Origin: Symbiodinium sp. CCMP2592
Lineage: Eukaryota; Sar; Dinophyceae; Suessiales; Symbiodiniaceae
NCBI GenBank assembly: GCA_905221615.1
Contig: CAJNDT010006021.1
Span: forward strand, 1 to 64,000
Reading direction: 5' to 3'
DNA length: 64,000 bases
In this document: in pieces, positions 1 to 9,928 of the stretch
How positions within the stretch are numbered: position 1 is the stretch's first letter
How the letters are laid out: the number at the start of each line of letters is the position of its first letter
The notes under the pieces: model-generated
Told to the model about the DNA's origin: nothing
The model's database searches: none
The model's input: the letters and a program-made list of their open reading frames with translations, nothing else
Position numbers and translations under genes: made by a program

Positions 1-3000
1 TTTCTGTGCGAGGTTGATGATCGCAGTGGCCGGATCACGCCCTTTCTACCTGCAGGGTGTCCCCTGCAGATTCATAACCCCTTCACCAGCACTGAGCAAT
101 GCTCTGTACGCACTCAATTAACTGGCTCAGGGCAAATCTTCCGCTTCTATCTGCAGGACTTCGCACACCGGAGAGGATGGCAGCCCATCGTCCCGGTTCA
201 GCCGCAACCTGATGATCTGGCCATACATCTAATTCCTGCTGCGGCTGAGCCGCATCTCGCCTCTGTGGTCCTGCGAACTCCACAAGGCTTACATGCAACA
301 TGTCTCCAGCGCACACTTCCGAGCGGGCCCAGTCGTGCTCTGACACTCGGCGGTCGTTTTGGGAGGTTACGCGAACCATATCCCACCAGGCGCATTTCCG
401 AGCGGCCATTGCATCTTCGTGATGGAGACTGCCTGCTTTTGGATCAAGGGCCTTTTGGACCGCCGCCACCAACTCCAGTTCGTTCCTTTGGACACTCACT
501 TGCCCCAAGTCTTGTATCTGTCTGTCTGATTTGGCGTTGGTGCTGCCCTCTGGCGGTTATGTGGGCCCTGCCAGTTGTCGCATCTATGCAGGGCCGGGCT
601 GTGGTTTATCCCGGCCGCGCACGACCCGATGTTGATGTCAGCCGGTACCCGTGGCGTCGGCCACTGCATGATCGCACATTTCAGGATGTTGCGACCCATT
701 CCCAGGTCAGGTGCACGCTTCTCTGTCCGCTAACGGGGCTGCAAGGGGTGTTCGAGGCTCATGCTGGCAGCTCGTACCCTGCTGTGCGACAACATTACCA
801 GGAAGTACATGGGCATTGGATTGTCGATGTCATTCCGGTCTGGCCAGCTTTGCGTGACGACCGTCTTTTGCTCACCCCGGATATCGGTACGGGTGAAAAA
901 TGCGTTTGCATCGTGCTGCAGCAAGCTCAGCTTCTGCGTGCTTTTCTCTTGCCCGGCCGCTGCTCCTATGATTGCCTTGTCCGCAGTCTTCAGCACCTGT
1001 CTGGATGGAGCTTCTCTCGCATTCGATTGCCTCCTGCGCTGCAGAATCAGCTTCTGCTCGACCATCGAGACGAGCTCCAATTCCGCAATGCTGATGTGTT
1101 GGTCGTGGAGACAACCGATGATTCGGAGGACGTCGATGCAACATACGTCACCATTTCTAGACCAGATAAAGTGCCGTGGGCTGTTCCATTTACGACCACA
1201 TCTCCTGAGCTCGTTGCCGTGTGGATGCCTGATACTCGTTTTCCCATTTTTACTAATGTACCGGCAGGTTCGGTCTGGCTGCCAGCTTCCGGCACTTTTC
1301 GTGGTGTTTTTAGCGCCCGCCATCCAGGTCGATGGATCCCTGTTGCATGGCATCCGGCCAAATGCATCCATTTTGTGCTTGCTGCTGACAGACGTGGTCG
1401 TGCACACATTTTGCATGAGAGTCACGAAGGAGTTTTCTCGGTCAGTTTTACCAGCCGGACTTCACGCACTGAGCTGGCGGAGGAGCTCCACACCTTGCCG
1501 GAGCATATCTCCGTCCTTGGCGCCACGCCTGGTGACGTGACTGCACCCTTGACATTGAGAGATGGCGATATCGTCCTCGACTCTTATCTTTATGAGCTGC
1601 CTGGGCCGGCCGTTTGGGATGTTGGCACTGCGGACAGGCCCCGATTGTCCCCTTGGCTCTTTCTCTTCGTGCTGGGGATTGCCCGCCCTACATCGCGAGC
1701 CTGGCATATGCTTGTTCTACTGTCTCTCGGCCACGCAGTGAGACATGGCCGTAGTCGATCTGGCAGTTCCGCAGCCTCGTCTGCGGATTCGACCACAACC
1801 ATTAGTCCCCGGGCTGGATGTTGGCGACCTGAGATCCCACAACCGATGCATGAGGTTCTCACATTCGGCAGGGCACACTACTGTATTCTGTCCCCATACC
1901 ACGGAGGAAGCACCACTGGGTATTTTCTTCGGGAGACTTCAGGTGAAGATCTAGATAATCGCGTCGCAAGGTTCTGCGGGAGTTGGAGCCGGCAACATGT
2001 CCTCCTTGGACCTGCCTCCGCCAGACAACCCCTTCTCTTACTACCAGGTGGTTTGCCTAGCCTCGCGACAGTTGTTGTGCATGCCTTCGGTCGGCGGCAG
2101 GCCATGTTGCTCCCACGGCAATTTTCTTGGCGTGAGCTTGTGGCGCATCTCAAGGCCTGGATGCCACAGGGTAACCACCTTGTATCTACTCCGGCTCTTG
2201 CTCGCCACCACTCTCTCCCTAGCTCGCCCATGGGCCTGCGTGATGGCGACAGTTTCTTGTGGCAGCTTGAGCCCAGTCACCCACACGCTTTTCCTATTGC
2301 ACACTCCCGGCACCGATATGCACATTGGCTGCCACACCTTGATAGCTGGCATTTGCCTTTTGCCCTGAAGCACGGGGCGTGGGTCTTCCTATGGCAGCCC
2401 GTAGGTGACCCCCTCTTTCAATGTGAACGGCGGTGGATATCGGCAGGTAGTCAGTGGCTGCCAGGCAGCCTGCAATTTTGTCGGCCACGCATGGCCCCTG
2501 GCCCTGAGCGCTGGCTTCCGGTTGCACATCACGATGGCCGCTGCCATTTTGTCTGCCAGTCCCCTGCGGGGTACGCACATGTCCTTCTGCACCGACCCTA
2601 TAGCGGCTACGAACCGGAGTGTGCTGCACTGGAGCACACTACTGGGGCAGACGCTATACCTGAAGGGTGGCAGCTTGCCCATCAGATCCAACGACGGTCA
2701 CACGAGGTTCGCCTGCGAGATGGGGATGTCTTGGTGCCGGCGCCTGCACCTGCTGGCGCTGCTGCTGTGCTGGCCTATGCGGTCGCGCGGCGAATCCCTC
2801 TGCCTTTGCTTGCGTTGACCCTAGGGTGGCAAATGGGGGCACCGGTGTCTGCGATGTTTGCACCCCTTGAAGGACATTTGCAGGATCCTACTAAAGTTGG
2901 AAAATTTCCATGGCGCCTACCAGACGAGGACCGCATCTTGCATGAATCTCTTCAGGCTGGCCAACTCTGCCAGGTCTTATCGCCTTTTGGAGTTAAAGGG

Positions 3001-4000
3001 GATCCGGCTGTTGCTCTCACTCCCAACGACACCGTGGACGAAGTCCGTGTTGCCCTTACCGGCTCTGAACCGGCTTGGTCGCACGACATTGTGCCTGTCC
3101 AGCCGGCCCCGATACCGGGTCATCTTACTTTTGTCCCGGCTACCCCCACACCGTCCCTAGCCTGCGTGCTGGTTATCTCCGTTGAATGGCATTTGCCGCT
3201 TCTGATACCGAGTCGCGCCGATCTGGTGTGGTTGCTCGGTTACCTACGCAGTCTTTCTCCAGGTTCCATACTCTCGATTCGTGCACCGGTGGCGGCCCAG
3301 CCGTTTGACACGAGTCCGAACGAGGCCATCCGATGGCGGGACGGGGACCTGGTCTTGGCCTTCCCTACTGACGCCGAACATAGCGCCATTGACATTCCTG
3401 TCTTCAGGGCAGAGTCACACATGGCCTCCCGTATAAGGCACATGGCCTTTTGGGCATATGACTTTAAGATTGAGGCTGACCTTTCTGTGGTCCTATGGCG
3501 ACCGGGCCGTCGCCCTGCCCAAGCTCATGTCCCTACCCCGGCGCAGTGGCTGGCGGATGTCCGCACCTTTTCTGGGGTTTTTCAGGATAGGTATCCCGGT
3601 TGTTGGACTCCGGTTGCATGGGTGTATGATGATCGACCGCACTTGTGCCTCCAGGCTACTGATGCTGACCTAAGGAATATCATTATTGAAACGCTTCAAG
3701 GGGACCGCCTCGAAGGCACATGTCATACGGTCCATGCAATGGCCAATGCCGACACTTGCGGCCTACTGGTTGATCGTCTTGATGTACCTTGTTCCTTGCT
3801 GGGCGTCCCATCATGCAAAGGATGGGCTGAGCTGCGCAACGGTGACATAGTTCACTTTCCCTCTGGAATAAGCAACAGCGCCAGCCGCGGCGGTCTCCGT
3901 CTTGGATATGTCATGAGCTTTCTTGCAGCGCGGAGGTCTGGCTGGGCTACCCTAGTTGCTGGCCTTCTTCTCGCAGCGACTTGGCCCCATGCATTCACCG
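1..4000 (+). repeat. About 1.1-kb coding super-repeat in the N-terminal region of the LINE protein
   Basis: R-[DN]-[GA]-D motifs recur at about 421, 1085, 1558, 2237, 2715, 3340 and 3838, with alternating spacings of about 660 and 480 bases, so a two-module unit of about 1.13 kb recurs. A W-x-PV motif recurs at about 178, 1330, 2509 and 3601 (WIPVAW, WLPVAH, WTPVAW). A PWR/CWRP motif recurs at about 646, 1820 and 2903. Hydrophobic stretches recur at about 484-590, 1650-1740, 2757-2830 and 3890-3990. The copies are strongly diverged. What the modules fold into is unknown. Confidence 0.7.
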
Positions 4001-7000
4001 TACATTTCCATCGAGGGCCTGTCTTCGCTTCATTATGCGTCTGGTGCCCCTTTCAAGGGAGACACAACGTTCTCCCACAGCAGGATAGCGGACACGGAGC
4101 CTGTGCTGGCTGGGAGCCTGGGGATGACCTTACCCCGGTTGTTCCAGCACCGGTGTCAAGCCATGTGCACTGTGTGCCAGGCTGCGGTATTAATGGGTGG
4201 GCTACTGTGTTGACGGCTGGGCCACCAGTGCCACGAGCGATCACTCTCCCAGCCAGGTTGCTTCACGATCAGCTGTGGCAACTTCCTCTCCAGGACGAGC
4301 ATGTTATACACATGCTTCCGCGTGACATGCCGGCATTGGGTTCCTTTACTGCCGACCGACCTGCTGGCCCGGAGACCTGTCAACCGCCAACCGCTGGCCG
4401 AGGCCATCGGCCATCTTCTAAGACTGTCATTCTGGGATCCCTTCTGGCACTCTTGCACGGAGGACGGCCCTGGCCCAGCACCACCAGACGAGGTGTCCTC
4501 ACTTTCGCCCTGCTCTGCACTGTCTGCTACCTCGCCGCCAGGGGAGCACCAGCCTCCTGGCGTCAGGTTGAAGAAGACACCTGGCATTTGGATTTGCACG
4601 AGGTTTGCCAGCTTCAGGCGAACCTCCATCAAGGCTGGTGGCGTGATGGCCTAGCCGATGCCTTGCCTAGTACACTCCCTGCCGGGTATCATCTGGCGTG
4701 GCATGCTGAGCCACGATGGGCCGGAGGATCGCCTGACACCCTACTCATTGCCACCGACGGCAGCGGGGTTGGCTCCGGCTCCTGGGCCTTTATTGTGTGG
4801 GGCTGCACCAGAGGGCGATGGCACCGTATGGGATGGGCAGCCGGCTCCCTACCGGCCACACCGTGGCTGCATCCTGAGGCCTCACCCGGACAAGCGCTCG
4901 CCATCTCTTATCATGCCGAACTGGCTGCGTTACAATCGGCTGCTCATTGGTGCGCAGCGATGTGCGACTTTTGGCAGTTGCTTACTGCTGCCCGTCCTAA
5001 GTCTGTCACTGTCGCGGTTGACAACGCGAGTGCACTTCAGGTTGTTGCAGGTGCTGGAGCCGCTACTGGTCATATGTCTCGTTGTGCTAGGGCAGCTTGG
5101 CAGGCTGTTCAAGCTCGGATCTCCACGCATTTTCGCCACATCCACAGCCACACAGGTGTCAAAGTTAACACGTTAGCTGATGCTCTCGCTACCGTTGCTA
5201 GCACCGGCACCCTCGACGAATGGATGGCACCTGCGTACTTTCAAGTCTGCCGCTCCCATGAGGCTGACCTGTATGCAAGCTTGTGGTTGGTTCCCAGAGC
5301 TTCCCTATGCAATGCACGGCCCGTGGTTGTCATGCACACTGGGCGCACTGACTGGCTACCGCCCCCCGAAGTCAGGACAGAACCCCCTCCTCCGCCTTGC
5401 CGGCGGTCGCCGCGAGACCTCCATTTGCTTACAGCCAATATCCAGACTATCAAGGATGTCCGATGCAACATCTTCAATCCCTCAGGTCACGGTACGCGAC
5501 GACAGTACCTCCTCAGTCAACTCAATCACATGAAGGCAGATGTGGTCTGTCTGCAGGAGACGCGTGCTCCAGCAGGACGTTGGGGTACTGGAGGCTGGCT
5601 ACAATGGCGGTCAGGGGGAGACAAGGGTCAATATGGTTGTGAGATTTGGCTCAGACCTGACCAAGTCCAACCCCCACTTCGGTTATCAGACTGTCGAATA
5701 CTGGCTGCTACGCCACGGTTCATTATCATTACGTGCATCGACCCCCGCCTTCCACTCACTGTCTGCTCTGCCCACGCCCCACATGCCGACCGTCCTGCTG
5801 CCGAGAGTGCCAGCTTTTGGCAGACTCTCCGCAATGCCCTGCAGCAGGCTCCAAAAGGCAGAGGTTTGGTGGTTGGTATCGATGCTAACGGCGACTTCTG
5901 TGCTCAGGATGACGGAGCTTGCTTGATTGGTGCAGAGCTGGCACGACATGATGCTACCTCGAATGATGAGCATCTGTTTGAGTTCGCCACCTCTCTTGGA
6001 CTTGAAGCCCCTGCCACATGGAGCACCGTGCAACAAGGGCCCGGCTGGTCCTGGGAGCATACGAGTGGTCGACGAAAACGTCTCGACCATCTCCTCTTCG
6101 GCGCCGGAGCCTGGGCTCATTCCTCTGCCAGCCAGGCCTGGGATTTCGACATTGTTAATTCTCAGAGGGACCATCTTCCTCTGAGAGTTCGCTCCACTCT
6201 GCAACCGGCGGCACCCGTAGGTCGTAAGCCTACGGTTCGTAGAAGCACTGCTATAGCTACTCGCAGTGAAGGCGGCGCAATTTGGCAAAAGGTTGCTATC
6301 TCGCCTCAAGCTGTGCAGGGCAGTGGCGAACTAGTGGACCGGCTTGTTACAGAGCACAAGCTCTGGGTGCACACCCTTGCGACACCACAAGTTATAGCGC
6401 CTCGCCAGCCCTACATTCAAGCTAAAACACTTACGTGGTTGCATCAGCTTCGAGATTGGCGATGCCAGATCCGGGCGATCCAGGCCGCTGCAAAAAGTGC
6501 TGCCCGTCGGCTGGTTTTGCGACGTTGGGGACGCTACCCTACCCAAGCCTGTGCACAAGCACGCGTCCAACACCGCCACCTGCGTCTTCTACTCGAGGCT
6601 ATGCGTAACCAGGAAGGCCGGCTGCAAGCCCTGGCACACTCACATGCTAGGAAGGATAAGCAAGACCACTTCATGAGGCTTACGGAGGCTGCCACCAACC
6701 AGTGGCATGCCGACGGCCGGCCACACGACGCTATTATCCAGCTCCGTTGGGCATCCAGGAGGGCTGCTGAGCGTAGGCAGGTTTATGCGGCAGGTGGTTT
6801 TGATATTGACACCGAACTTGAGGAGCAGTTCCGGGCTCAAGAGGCCGCCTCCAAGGTTCAAGCACCACAGGTTGGCCGCGTGATTTTGCCTTGGCTTCTA
6901 GAAAAAGCTCCTCCCTGTATCGCAGCGCTGCCTACATTGCTTGACGCTGAAGGCGCTTGCCGTAAGCAGAAAAGCAATAAGGCTCCAGGGCCCGATGGTA

Positions 7001-9786
7001 TCCTAAACGAGCTCTGGAATAGCTTCCCCGTCCACGCCGGTGGATGGACGTGGGAGATCCTTACCCGCATTGCCTTGACCGGACGGGAGCCATTGCATTT
7101 TAAGCTTGCGTTGTATTGTGCCCTCTATAAAAAGGGACCGGCTGCCCTCCCCAAAAACTATCGGGCTATTGCCCTCCTAAATGGAGTCGCCAAGCTGTGG
7201 CACGGACACCTTCGACGCACGGTTGGCCACAGCGTCCTTCGGGGCTATGATGCAGCCCAGCTTGGCGGCAGGCCAGGAATCCCCGTTAGCTTTGCTATTG
7301 CTGCATACCGGGCCGTCACTGATCTCTGCGCTGCCGCACAGCATTGTACGGCAGCCCTCTTCGTTGATGTACAAGCTGCCTATTATGAGGTTAGCCGCAG
7401 TCTCATCTTTACTGGAGATGACCTCGAGCGCCAGCACGGCGCGCGCATCGTGGAGGAGCCGCATCTTGCACGCCTGGTCGTCGCCCTTAAGGATAAGGGA
7501 GCCCTCGAACTGATCGGAGTCCCAGAGGAAGAACGCCGGCTGCTGCACGATTGCGTAGCATTCTCCCACTGGCGACTTGTGGGCTCCGATCATGTGTTCT
7601 TGGCCTCGAAAGGCTCCAGGCCAGGTGACGGCCTAGCTGATGTCCTCTTCGGTGCACTTTTTGCCGTTGCTCTTCGCCACATCAAACGTGCTTGTACGGC
7701 TGAAGGGATCATGTTACAGGCTGCAGGCAGCCACATCGGTGCCTCGGACGCCGTGCTGCCAATCGGGTGGGCCGATGATCTTGCCATTCTTGCCGATTTT
7801 CCCAACCCCTCACAGCTGTGCGTGCAGCTTCCTCGATTTGTCTCCATCGCTATCTCCACTCTCGAGACCTTGAACCTGCGAATTAACCTCGGCACTAGCA
7901 AGACCGAGGTCATGGTAGACATTCGAGGGGCCGCTGCGAAGCAAGTTCGTGGCGAGCTGTTGGCAGCTCCCTCTATGTTGCACCTGCCCCGTGGCCACCA
8001 GGTTCGTCTCTCACCAGAATATCGCTATCTCGGCGTGATCAGTACGCCTCGCGATACTGGCAGGCGCGACACCGAATTGTGTGTGCAACGAGCGCACGCC
8101 GCTTGGTCGCACGCTAAAAGTTTGCTCGCTTGTCCCAGGCTGCCGTGGCGATTGAAGCAAGCGTGGGTCGCTGGCCGGGTGCTTCCTGCCGCGTACGCTA
8201 CGGTTAGCACCTCCATTGCCGTCTCCGCCAGGGCACTCAGCCCACTGACAGGTTTCTTTGAGCGCGCGGCACGTCAGCTTGTTGCATCTTGGTGCTATGG
8301 GCACGTGCTGACCAAACCTATGCTCACACTGCTGCTTGGGTTATCGGCACCGGATGATGCAATTTGTGTTGCCCGTGTACGGTTGACGGTCCAGTTACTC
8401 ACACGGGCGCCTGAGTGTGTTCAACTACTAGTTGATGCAGTCTGGAATCGTGCCACCCCCTGGGGACAGTTGCTCATTGAGGCCTGCCAGGAGATCGCGA
8501 GGAGCCTGCCTGGCACATATGCTCGCTCCGAAGTGACTAGTGTCTTTGTCAAGCGCCATGCCAGCCCCCTTCTGAAGGCCTGCCGGCATCTTAGCCGATA
8601 TGGCTCCGCATACCGCTCTTTGTCCTTGCTTTGGCAGGACATCGCCGCGCAGAAGTTGACTAAGGTATTAGGCCGTCGGGATCCTAGCACCTGTCACATG
8701 TGCGGTCAATGCCTACCAAGTGCGCATGCACTTGCCGCGCATATCCACCGCAAGCACTCTGTCGTCAACTGTCTCACGCAGTATACGTGCGGGACTGTTT
8801 GTCTTTGGTGCCATACGGACCAGCACTCCACAGACCGGCTTAAGTATCATCTGCGGACCTCTGCTGAGTGCTTACACGGCTTGAGGGTGGTCGTGGGTCC
8901 TGCTTATATCTATGGCACAGGCTCCAAAAGGAAAGGGCCCCGCTGTCATCGAGGCCTCCCGGCTCTGCGGTTGCCGGGGCCGATCAATGCCTCTCCAGCG
9001 ATGCGCCTTGCTGCGGAGCAAGAACGTGAATGCACTGCGGACGAACTCCGCCTCGAGCGGCTTCTTCACATCGGGGTCACAGAGGTTGATGAATGGCCGG
9101 TGCCTGCGCCGGAGCACACAGCTTCTGTCCAAGTTGGGGTCTCTGCAACTGTCGCGACTGACGGCGCTAGTGCTGGCGGTAGTGCGCCTACCTGCGGCGA
9201 GCTGACCCGGTCATGTTTTGTTGTGGAAGCGGAAGCCTCTTCTCCGCTCCTGCCCTCCCTCCTTCTTCGTATCGTTTCTCCACGATGGTCCGCTATCATC
9301 ACTCAGCCTGCGTTGTGGCGTCTACCTCCGGACTGGCATCGGCTTTGGAAGCTGTGGCACACTGTCCACTCACGTCACCCGTGGGACCTTGCTGCTCGCC
9401 CTGGCTTCACGCCACTGCGAGCTGCACTCGATGATAAAGAGGGACCGGTCGACGGGCCACCCCTGCTGTTGCGCAGTCTTCTCAGCGCGACAGTGACATT
9501 CCGCCTTATTTGCAGACATGTCCACTCTGGTGCTGCTATGTGGATTTGGGGCCGACCCAGTCCGACCGGTCTCCGGCTATGGCGAGAACTTATGCCTCAT
9601 GCGATCCTCCGTGCCCTTCCGCATGCTGGGGGACGGGTTTTTCTTGCTGCACACCCGGATTTCCATGCATCTGCCCTGCGCCATTTGAGCACTCGTTCCT
9701 TCCTCTTTGAGGCAGGGCCTGATGAGCTCGTGGTTCGGGCTTCTTCCTTTTGCCGCTCTTTTCTTCCGGTGTCTGGTGGGTCGTAG
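1..9786 (+). CDS. LINE polyprotein: repeated N-terminal region, RNase H, AP-type endonuclease, reverse transcriptase, zinc fingers (5' partial)
   Basis: The frame is open from base 1 to the TAG at 9784, so at least 3261 codons; the true start is upstream. It would copy and insert the element by target-primed reverse transcription. RNase H lies at about 4740-5210 (ATDGS, YHAEL, VDNAS, NTLADALA, giving the four acidic residues). An endonuclease/exonuclease/phosphatase domain lies at about 5419-6195 (LLTANIQ, VCLQETR, GIDANGD, RLDHLL, RDHLPL). RT lies at about 6960-8050 (KAPGPDG, FVDVQAAYY, SRPGDGLADVLFG and WADD in place of the usual YADD). A C2H2-type finger follows at 8692-8757 (CHMCGQC...HIHRKH), with a second Cys/His cluster at about 8795-8875. 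The first 4.5 kb encodes a repeated region. No frameshift or stop is present, so the copy looks recent. RNase H before the endonuclease is unusual. Confidence 0.85.
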   Translation, partial: FLCEVDDRSGRITPFLPAGCPLQIHNPFTSTEQCSVRTQLTGSGQIFRFYLQDFAHRRGWQPIVPVQPQPDDLAIHLIPAAAEPHLASVVLRTPQGLHATCLQRTLPSGPSRALTLGGRFGRLREPYPTRRISERPLHLRDGDCLLLDQGPFGPPPPTPVRSFGHSLAPSLVSVCLIWRWCCPLAVMWALPVVASMQGRAVVYPGRARPDVDVSRYPWRRPLHDRTFQDVATHSQVRCTLLCPLTGLQGVFEAHAGSSYPAVRQHYQEVHGHWIVDVIPVWPALRDDRLLLTPDIGTGEKCVCIVLQQAQLLRAFLLPGRCSYDCLVRSLQHLSGWSFSRIRLPPALQNQLLLDHRDELQFRNADVLVVETTDDSEDVDATYVTISRPDKVPWAVPFTTTSPELVAVWMPDTRFPIFTNVPAGSVWLPASGTFRGVFSARHPGRWIPVAWHPAKCIHFVLAADRRGRAHILHESHEGVFSVSFTSRTSRTELAEELHTLPEHISVLGATPGDVTAPLTLRDGDIVLDSYLYELPGPAVWDVGTADRPRLSPWLFLFVLGIARPTSRAWHMLVLLSLGHAVRHGRSRSGSSAASSADSTTTISPRAGCWRPEIPQPMHEVLTFGRAHYCILSPYHGGSTTGYFLRETSGEDLDNRVARFCGSWSRQHVLLGPASARQPLLLLPGGLPSLATVVVHAFGRRQAMLLPRQFSWRELVAHLKAWMPQGNHLVSTPALARHHSLPSSPMGLRDGDSFLWQLEPSHPHAFPIAHSRHRYAHWLPHLDSWHLPFALKHGAWVFLWQPVGDPLFQCERRWISAGSQWLPGSLQFCRPRMAPGPERWLPVAHHDGRCHFVCQSPAGYAHVLLHRPYSGYEPECAALEHTTGADAIPEGWQLAHQIQRRSHEVRLRDGDVLVPAPAPAGAAAVLAYAVARRIPLPLLALTLGWQMGAPVSAMFAPLEGHLQDPTKVGKFPWRLPDEDRILHESLQAGQLCQVLSPFGVKGDPAVALTPNDTVDEVRVALTGSEPAWSHDIVPVQPAPIPGHLTFVPATPTPSLACVLVISVEWHLPLLIPSRADLVWLLGYLRSLSPGSILSIRAPVAAQPFDTSPNEAIRWRDGDLVLAFPTDAEHSAIDIPVFRAESHMASRIRHMAFWAYDFKIEADLSVVLWRPGRRPAQAHVPTPAQWLADVRTFSGVFQDRYPGCWTPVAWVYDDRPHLCLQATDADLRNIIIETLQGDRLEGTCHTVHAMANADTCGLLVDRLDVPCSLLGVPSCKGWAELRNGDIVHFPSGISNSASRGGLRLGYVMSFLAARRSGWATLVAGLLLAATWPHAFTVHFHRGPVFASLCVWCPFQGRHNVLPQQDSGHGACAGWEPGDDLTPVVPAPVSSHVHCVPGCGINGWATVLTAGPPVPRAITLPARLLHDQLWQLPLQDEHVIHMLPRDMPALGSFTADRPAGPETCQPPTAGRGHRPSSKTVILGSLLALLHGGRPWPSTTRRGVLTFALLCTVCYLAARGAPASWRQVEEDTWHLDLHEVCQLQANLHQGWWRDGLADALPSTLPAGYHLAWHAEPRWAGGSPDTLLIATDGSGVGSGSWAFIVWGCTRGRWHRMGWAAGSLPATPWLHPEASPGQALAISYHAELAALQSAAHWCAAMCDFWQLLTAARPKSVTVAVDNASALQVVAGAGAATGHMSRCARAAWQAVQARISTHFRHIHSHTGVKVNTLADALATVASTGTLDEWMAPAYFQVCRSHEADLYASLWLVPRASLCNARPVVVMHTGRTDWLPPPEVRTEPPPPPCRRSPRDLHLLTANIQTIKDVRCNIFNPSGHGTRRQYLLSQLNHMKADVVCLQETRAPAGRWGTGGWLQWRSGGDKGQYGCEIWLRPDQVQPPLRLSDCRILAATPRFIIITCIDPRLPLTVCSAHAPHADRPAAESASFWQTLRNALQQAPKGRGLVVGIDANGDFCAQDDGACLIGAELARHDATSNDEHLFEFATSLGLEAPATWSTVQQGPGWSWEHTSGRRKRLDHLLFGAGAWAHSSASQAWDFDIVNSQRDHLPLRVRSTLQPAAPVGRKPTVRRSTAIATRSEGGAIWQKVAISPQAVQGSGELVDRLVTEHKLWVHTLATPQVIAPRQPYIQAKTLTWLHQLRDWRCQIRAIQAAAKSAARRLVLRRWGRYPTQACAQARVQHRHLRLLLEAMRNQEGRLQALAHSHARKDKQDHFMRLTEAATNQWHADGRPHDAIIQLRWASRRAAERRQVYAAGGFDIDTELEEQFRAQEAASKVQAPQVGRVILPWLLEKAPPCIAALPTLLDAEGACRKQKSNKAPGPDGILNELWNSFPVHAGGWTWEILTRIALTGREPLHFKLALYCALYKKGPAALPKNYRAIALLNGVAKLWHGHLRRTVGHSVLRGYDAAQLGGRPGIPVSFAIAAYRAVTDLCAAAQHCTAALFVDVQAAYYEVSRSLIFTGDDLERQHGARIVEEPHLARLVVALKDKGALELIGVPEEERRLLHDCVAFSHWRLVGSDHVFLASKGSRPGDGLADVLFGALFAVALRHIKRACTAEGIMLQAAGSHIGASDAVLPIGWADDLAILADFPNPSQLCVQLPRFVSIAISTLETLNLRINLGTSKTEVMVDIRGAAAKQVRGELLAAPSMLHLPRGHQVRLSPEYRYLGVISTPRDTGRRDTELCVQRAHAAWSHAKSLLACPRLPWRLKQAWVAGRVLPAAYATVSTSIAVSARALSPLTGFFERAARQLVASWCYGHVLTKPMLTLLLGLSAPDDAICVARVRLTVQLLTRAPECVQLLVDAVWNRATPWGQLLIEACQEIARSLPGTYARSEVTSVFVKRHASPLLKACRHLSRYGSAYRSLSLLWQDIAAQKLTKVLGRRDPSTCHMCGQCLPSAHALAAHIHRKHSVVNCLTQYTCGTVCLWCHTDQHSTDRLKYHLRTSAECLHGLRVVVGPAYIYGTGSKRKGPRCHRGLPALRLPGPINASPAMRLAAEQERECTADELRLERLLHIGVTEVDEWPVPAPEHTASVQVGVSATVATDGASAGGSAPTCGELTRSCFVVEAEASSPLLPSLLLRIVSPRWSAIITQPALWRLPPDWHRLWKLWHTVHSRHPWDLAARPGFTPLRAALDDKEGPVDGPPLLLRSLLSATVTFRLICRHVHSGAAMWIWGRPSPTGLRLWRELMPHAILRALPHAGGRVFLAAHPDFHASALRHLSTRSFLFEAGPDELVVRASSFCRSFLPVSGGS

Positions 9787-9910
9787 CTTGTTCGCTCGCT
9801 CCCCGCCTGCCCGTGTTTTCGTAGTTTGCTTAGTTTCTGCCCGCTCGGCTTACAGCTAGCCTTGCTTTTGGGCCCTGCATGACGTTCGCTCCGGACTTGG
9901 ACCGCATTGC
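9787..9910 (+). other. 3' UTR of the LINE
   Basis: Short non-coding stretch between the polyprotein stop and the GAGT tail. No further gene or polyadenylation signal was recognised. Confidence 0.5.
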
Positions 9911-9928
9911 GAGTGAGTGAGTGAGTGA
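9911..9928 (+). repeat. (GAGT)n 3' tail of the LINE
   Basis: gagtgagtgagtgagtga, four and a half copies of a 4-base unit. It marks the junction: copia-type RT coding sequence begins straight after it. Confidence 0.75.

Larger units (their letters stand above)
1..9928 (+). mobile_element. LINE-like non-LTR retrotransposon, 5' end outside window
   Basis: One long polyprotein frame with RNase H, endonuclease and reverse transcriptase, no integrase and no LTR, followed by about 124 bases of 3' UTR and an 18-base GAGT repeat. A short 3' simple-repeat tail is usual for non-LTR elements. The sequence right after the tail reads as the middle of a copia-type RT, so the element appears to sit inside an older copia element. 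The 5' end and any target-site duplication lie before the window. Confidence 0.85.

Noticed and set aside
730-1425. Antisense frames within the LINE and copia coding regions (for example also 11347-12612 minus)
   Set aside because: Shadows of the well-supported plus-strand proteins; no domains in them.
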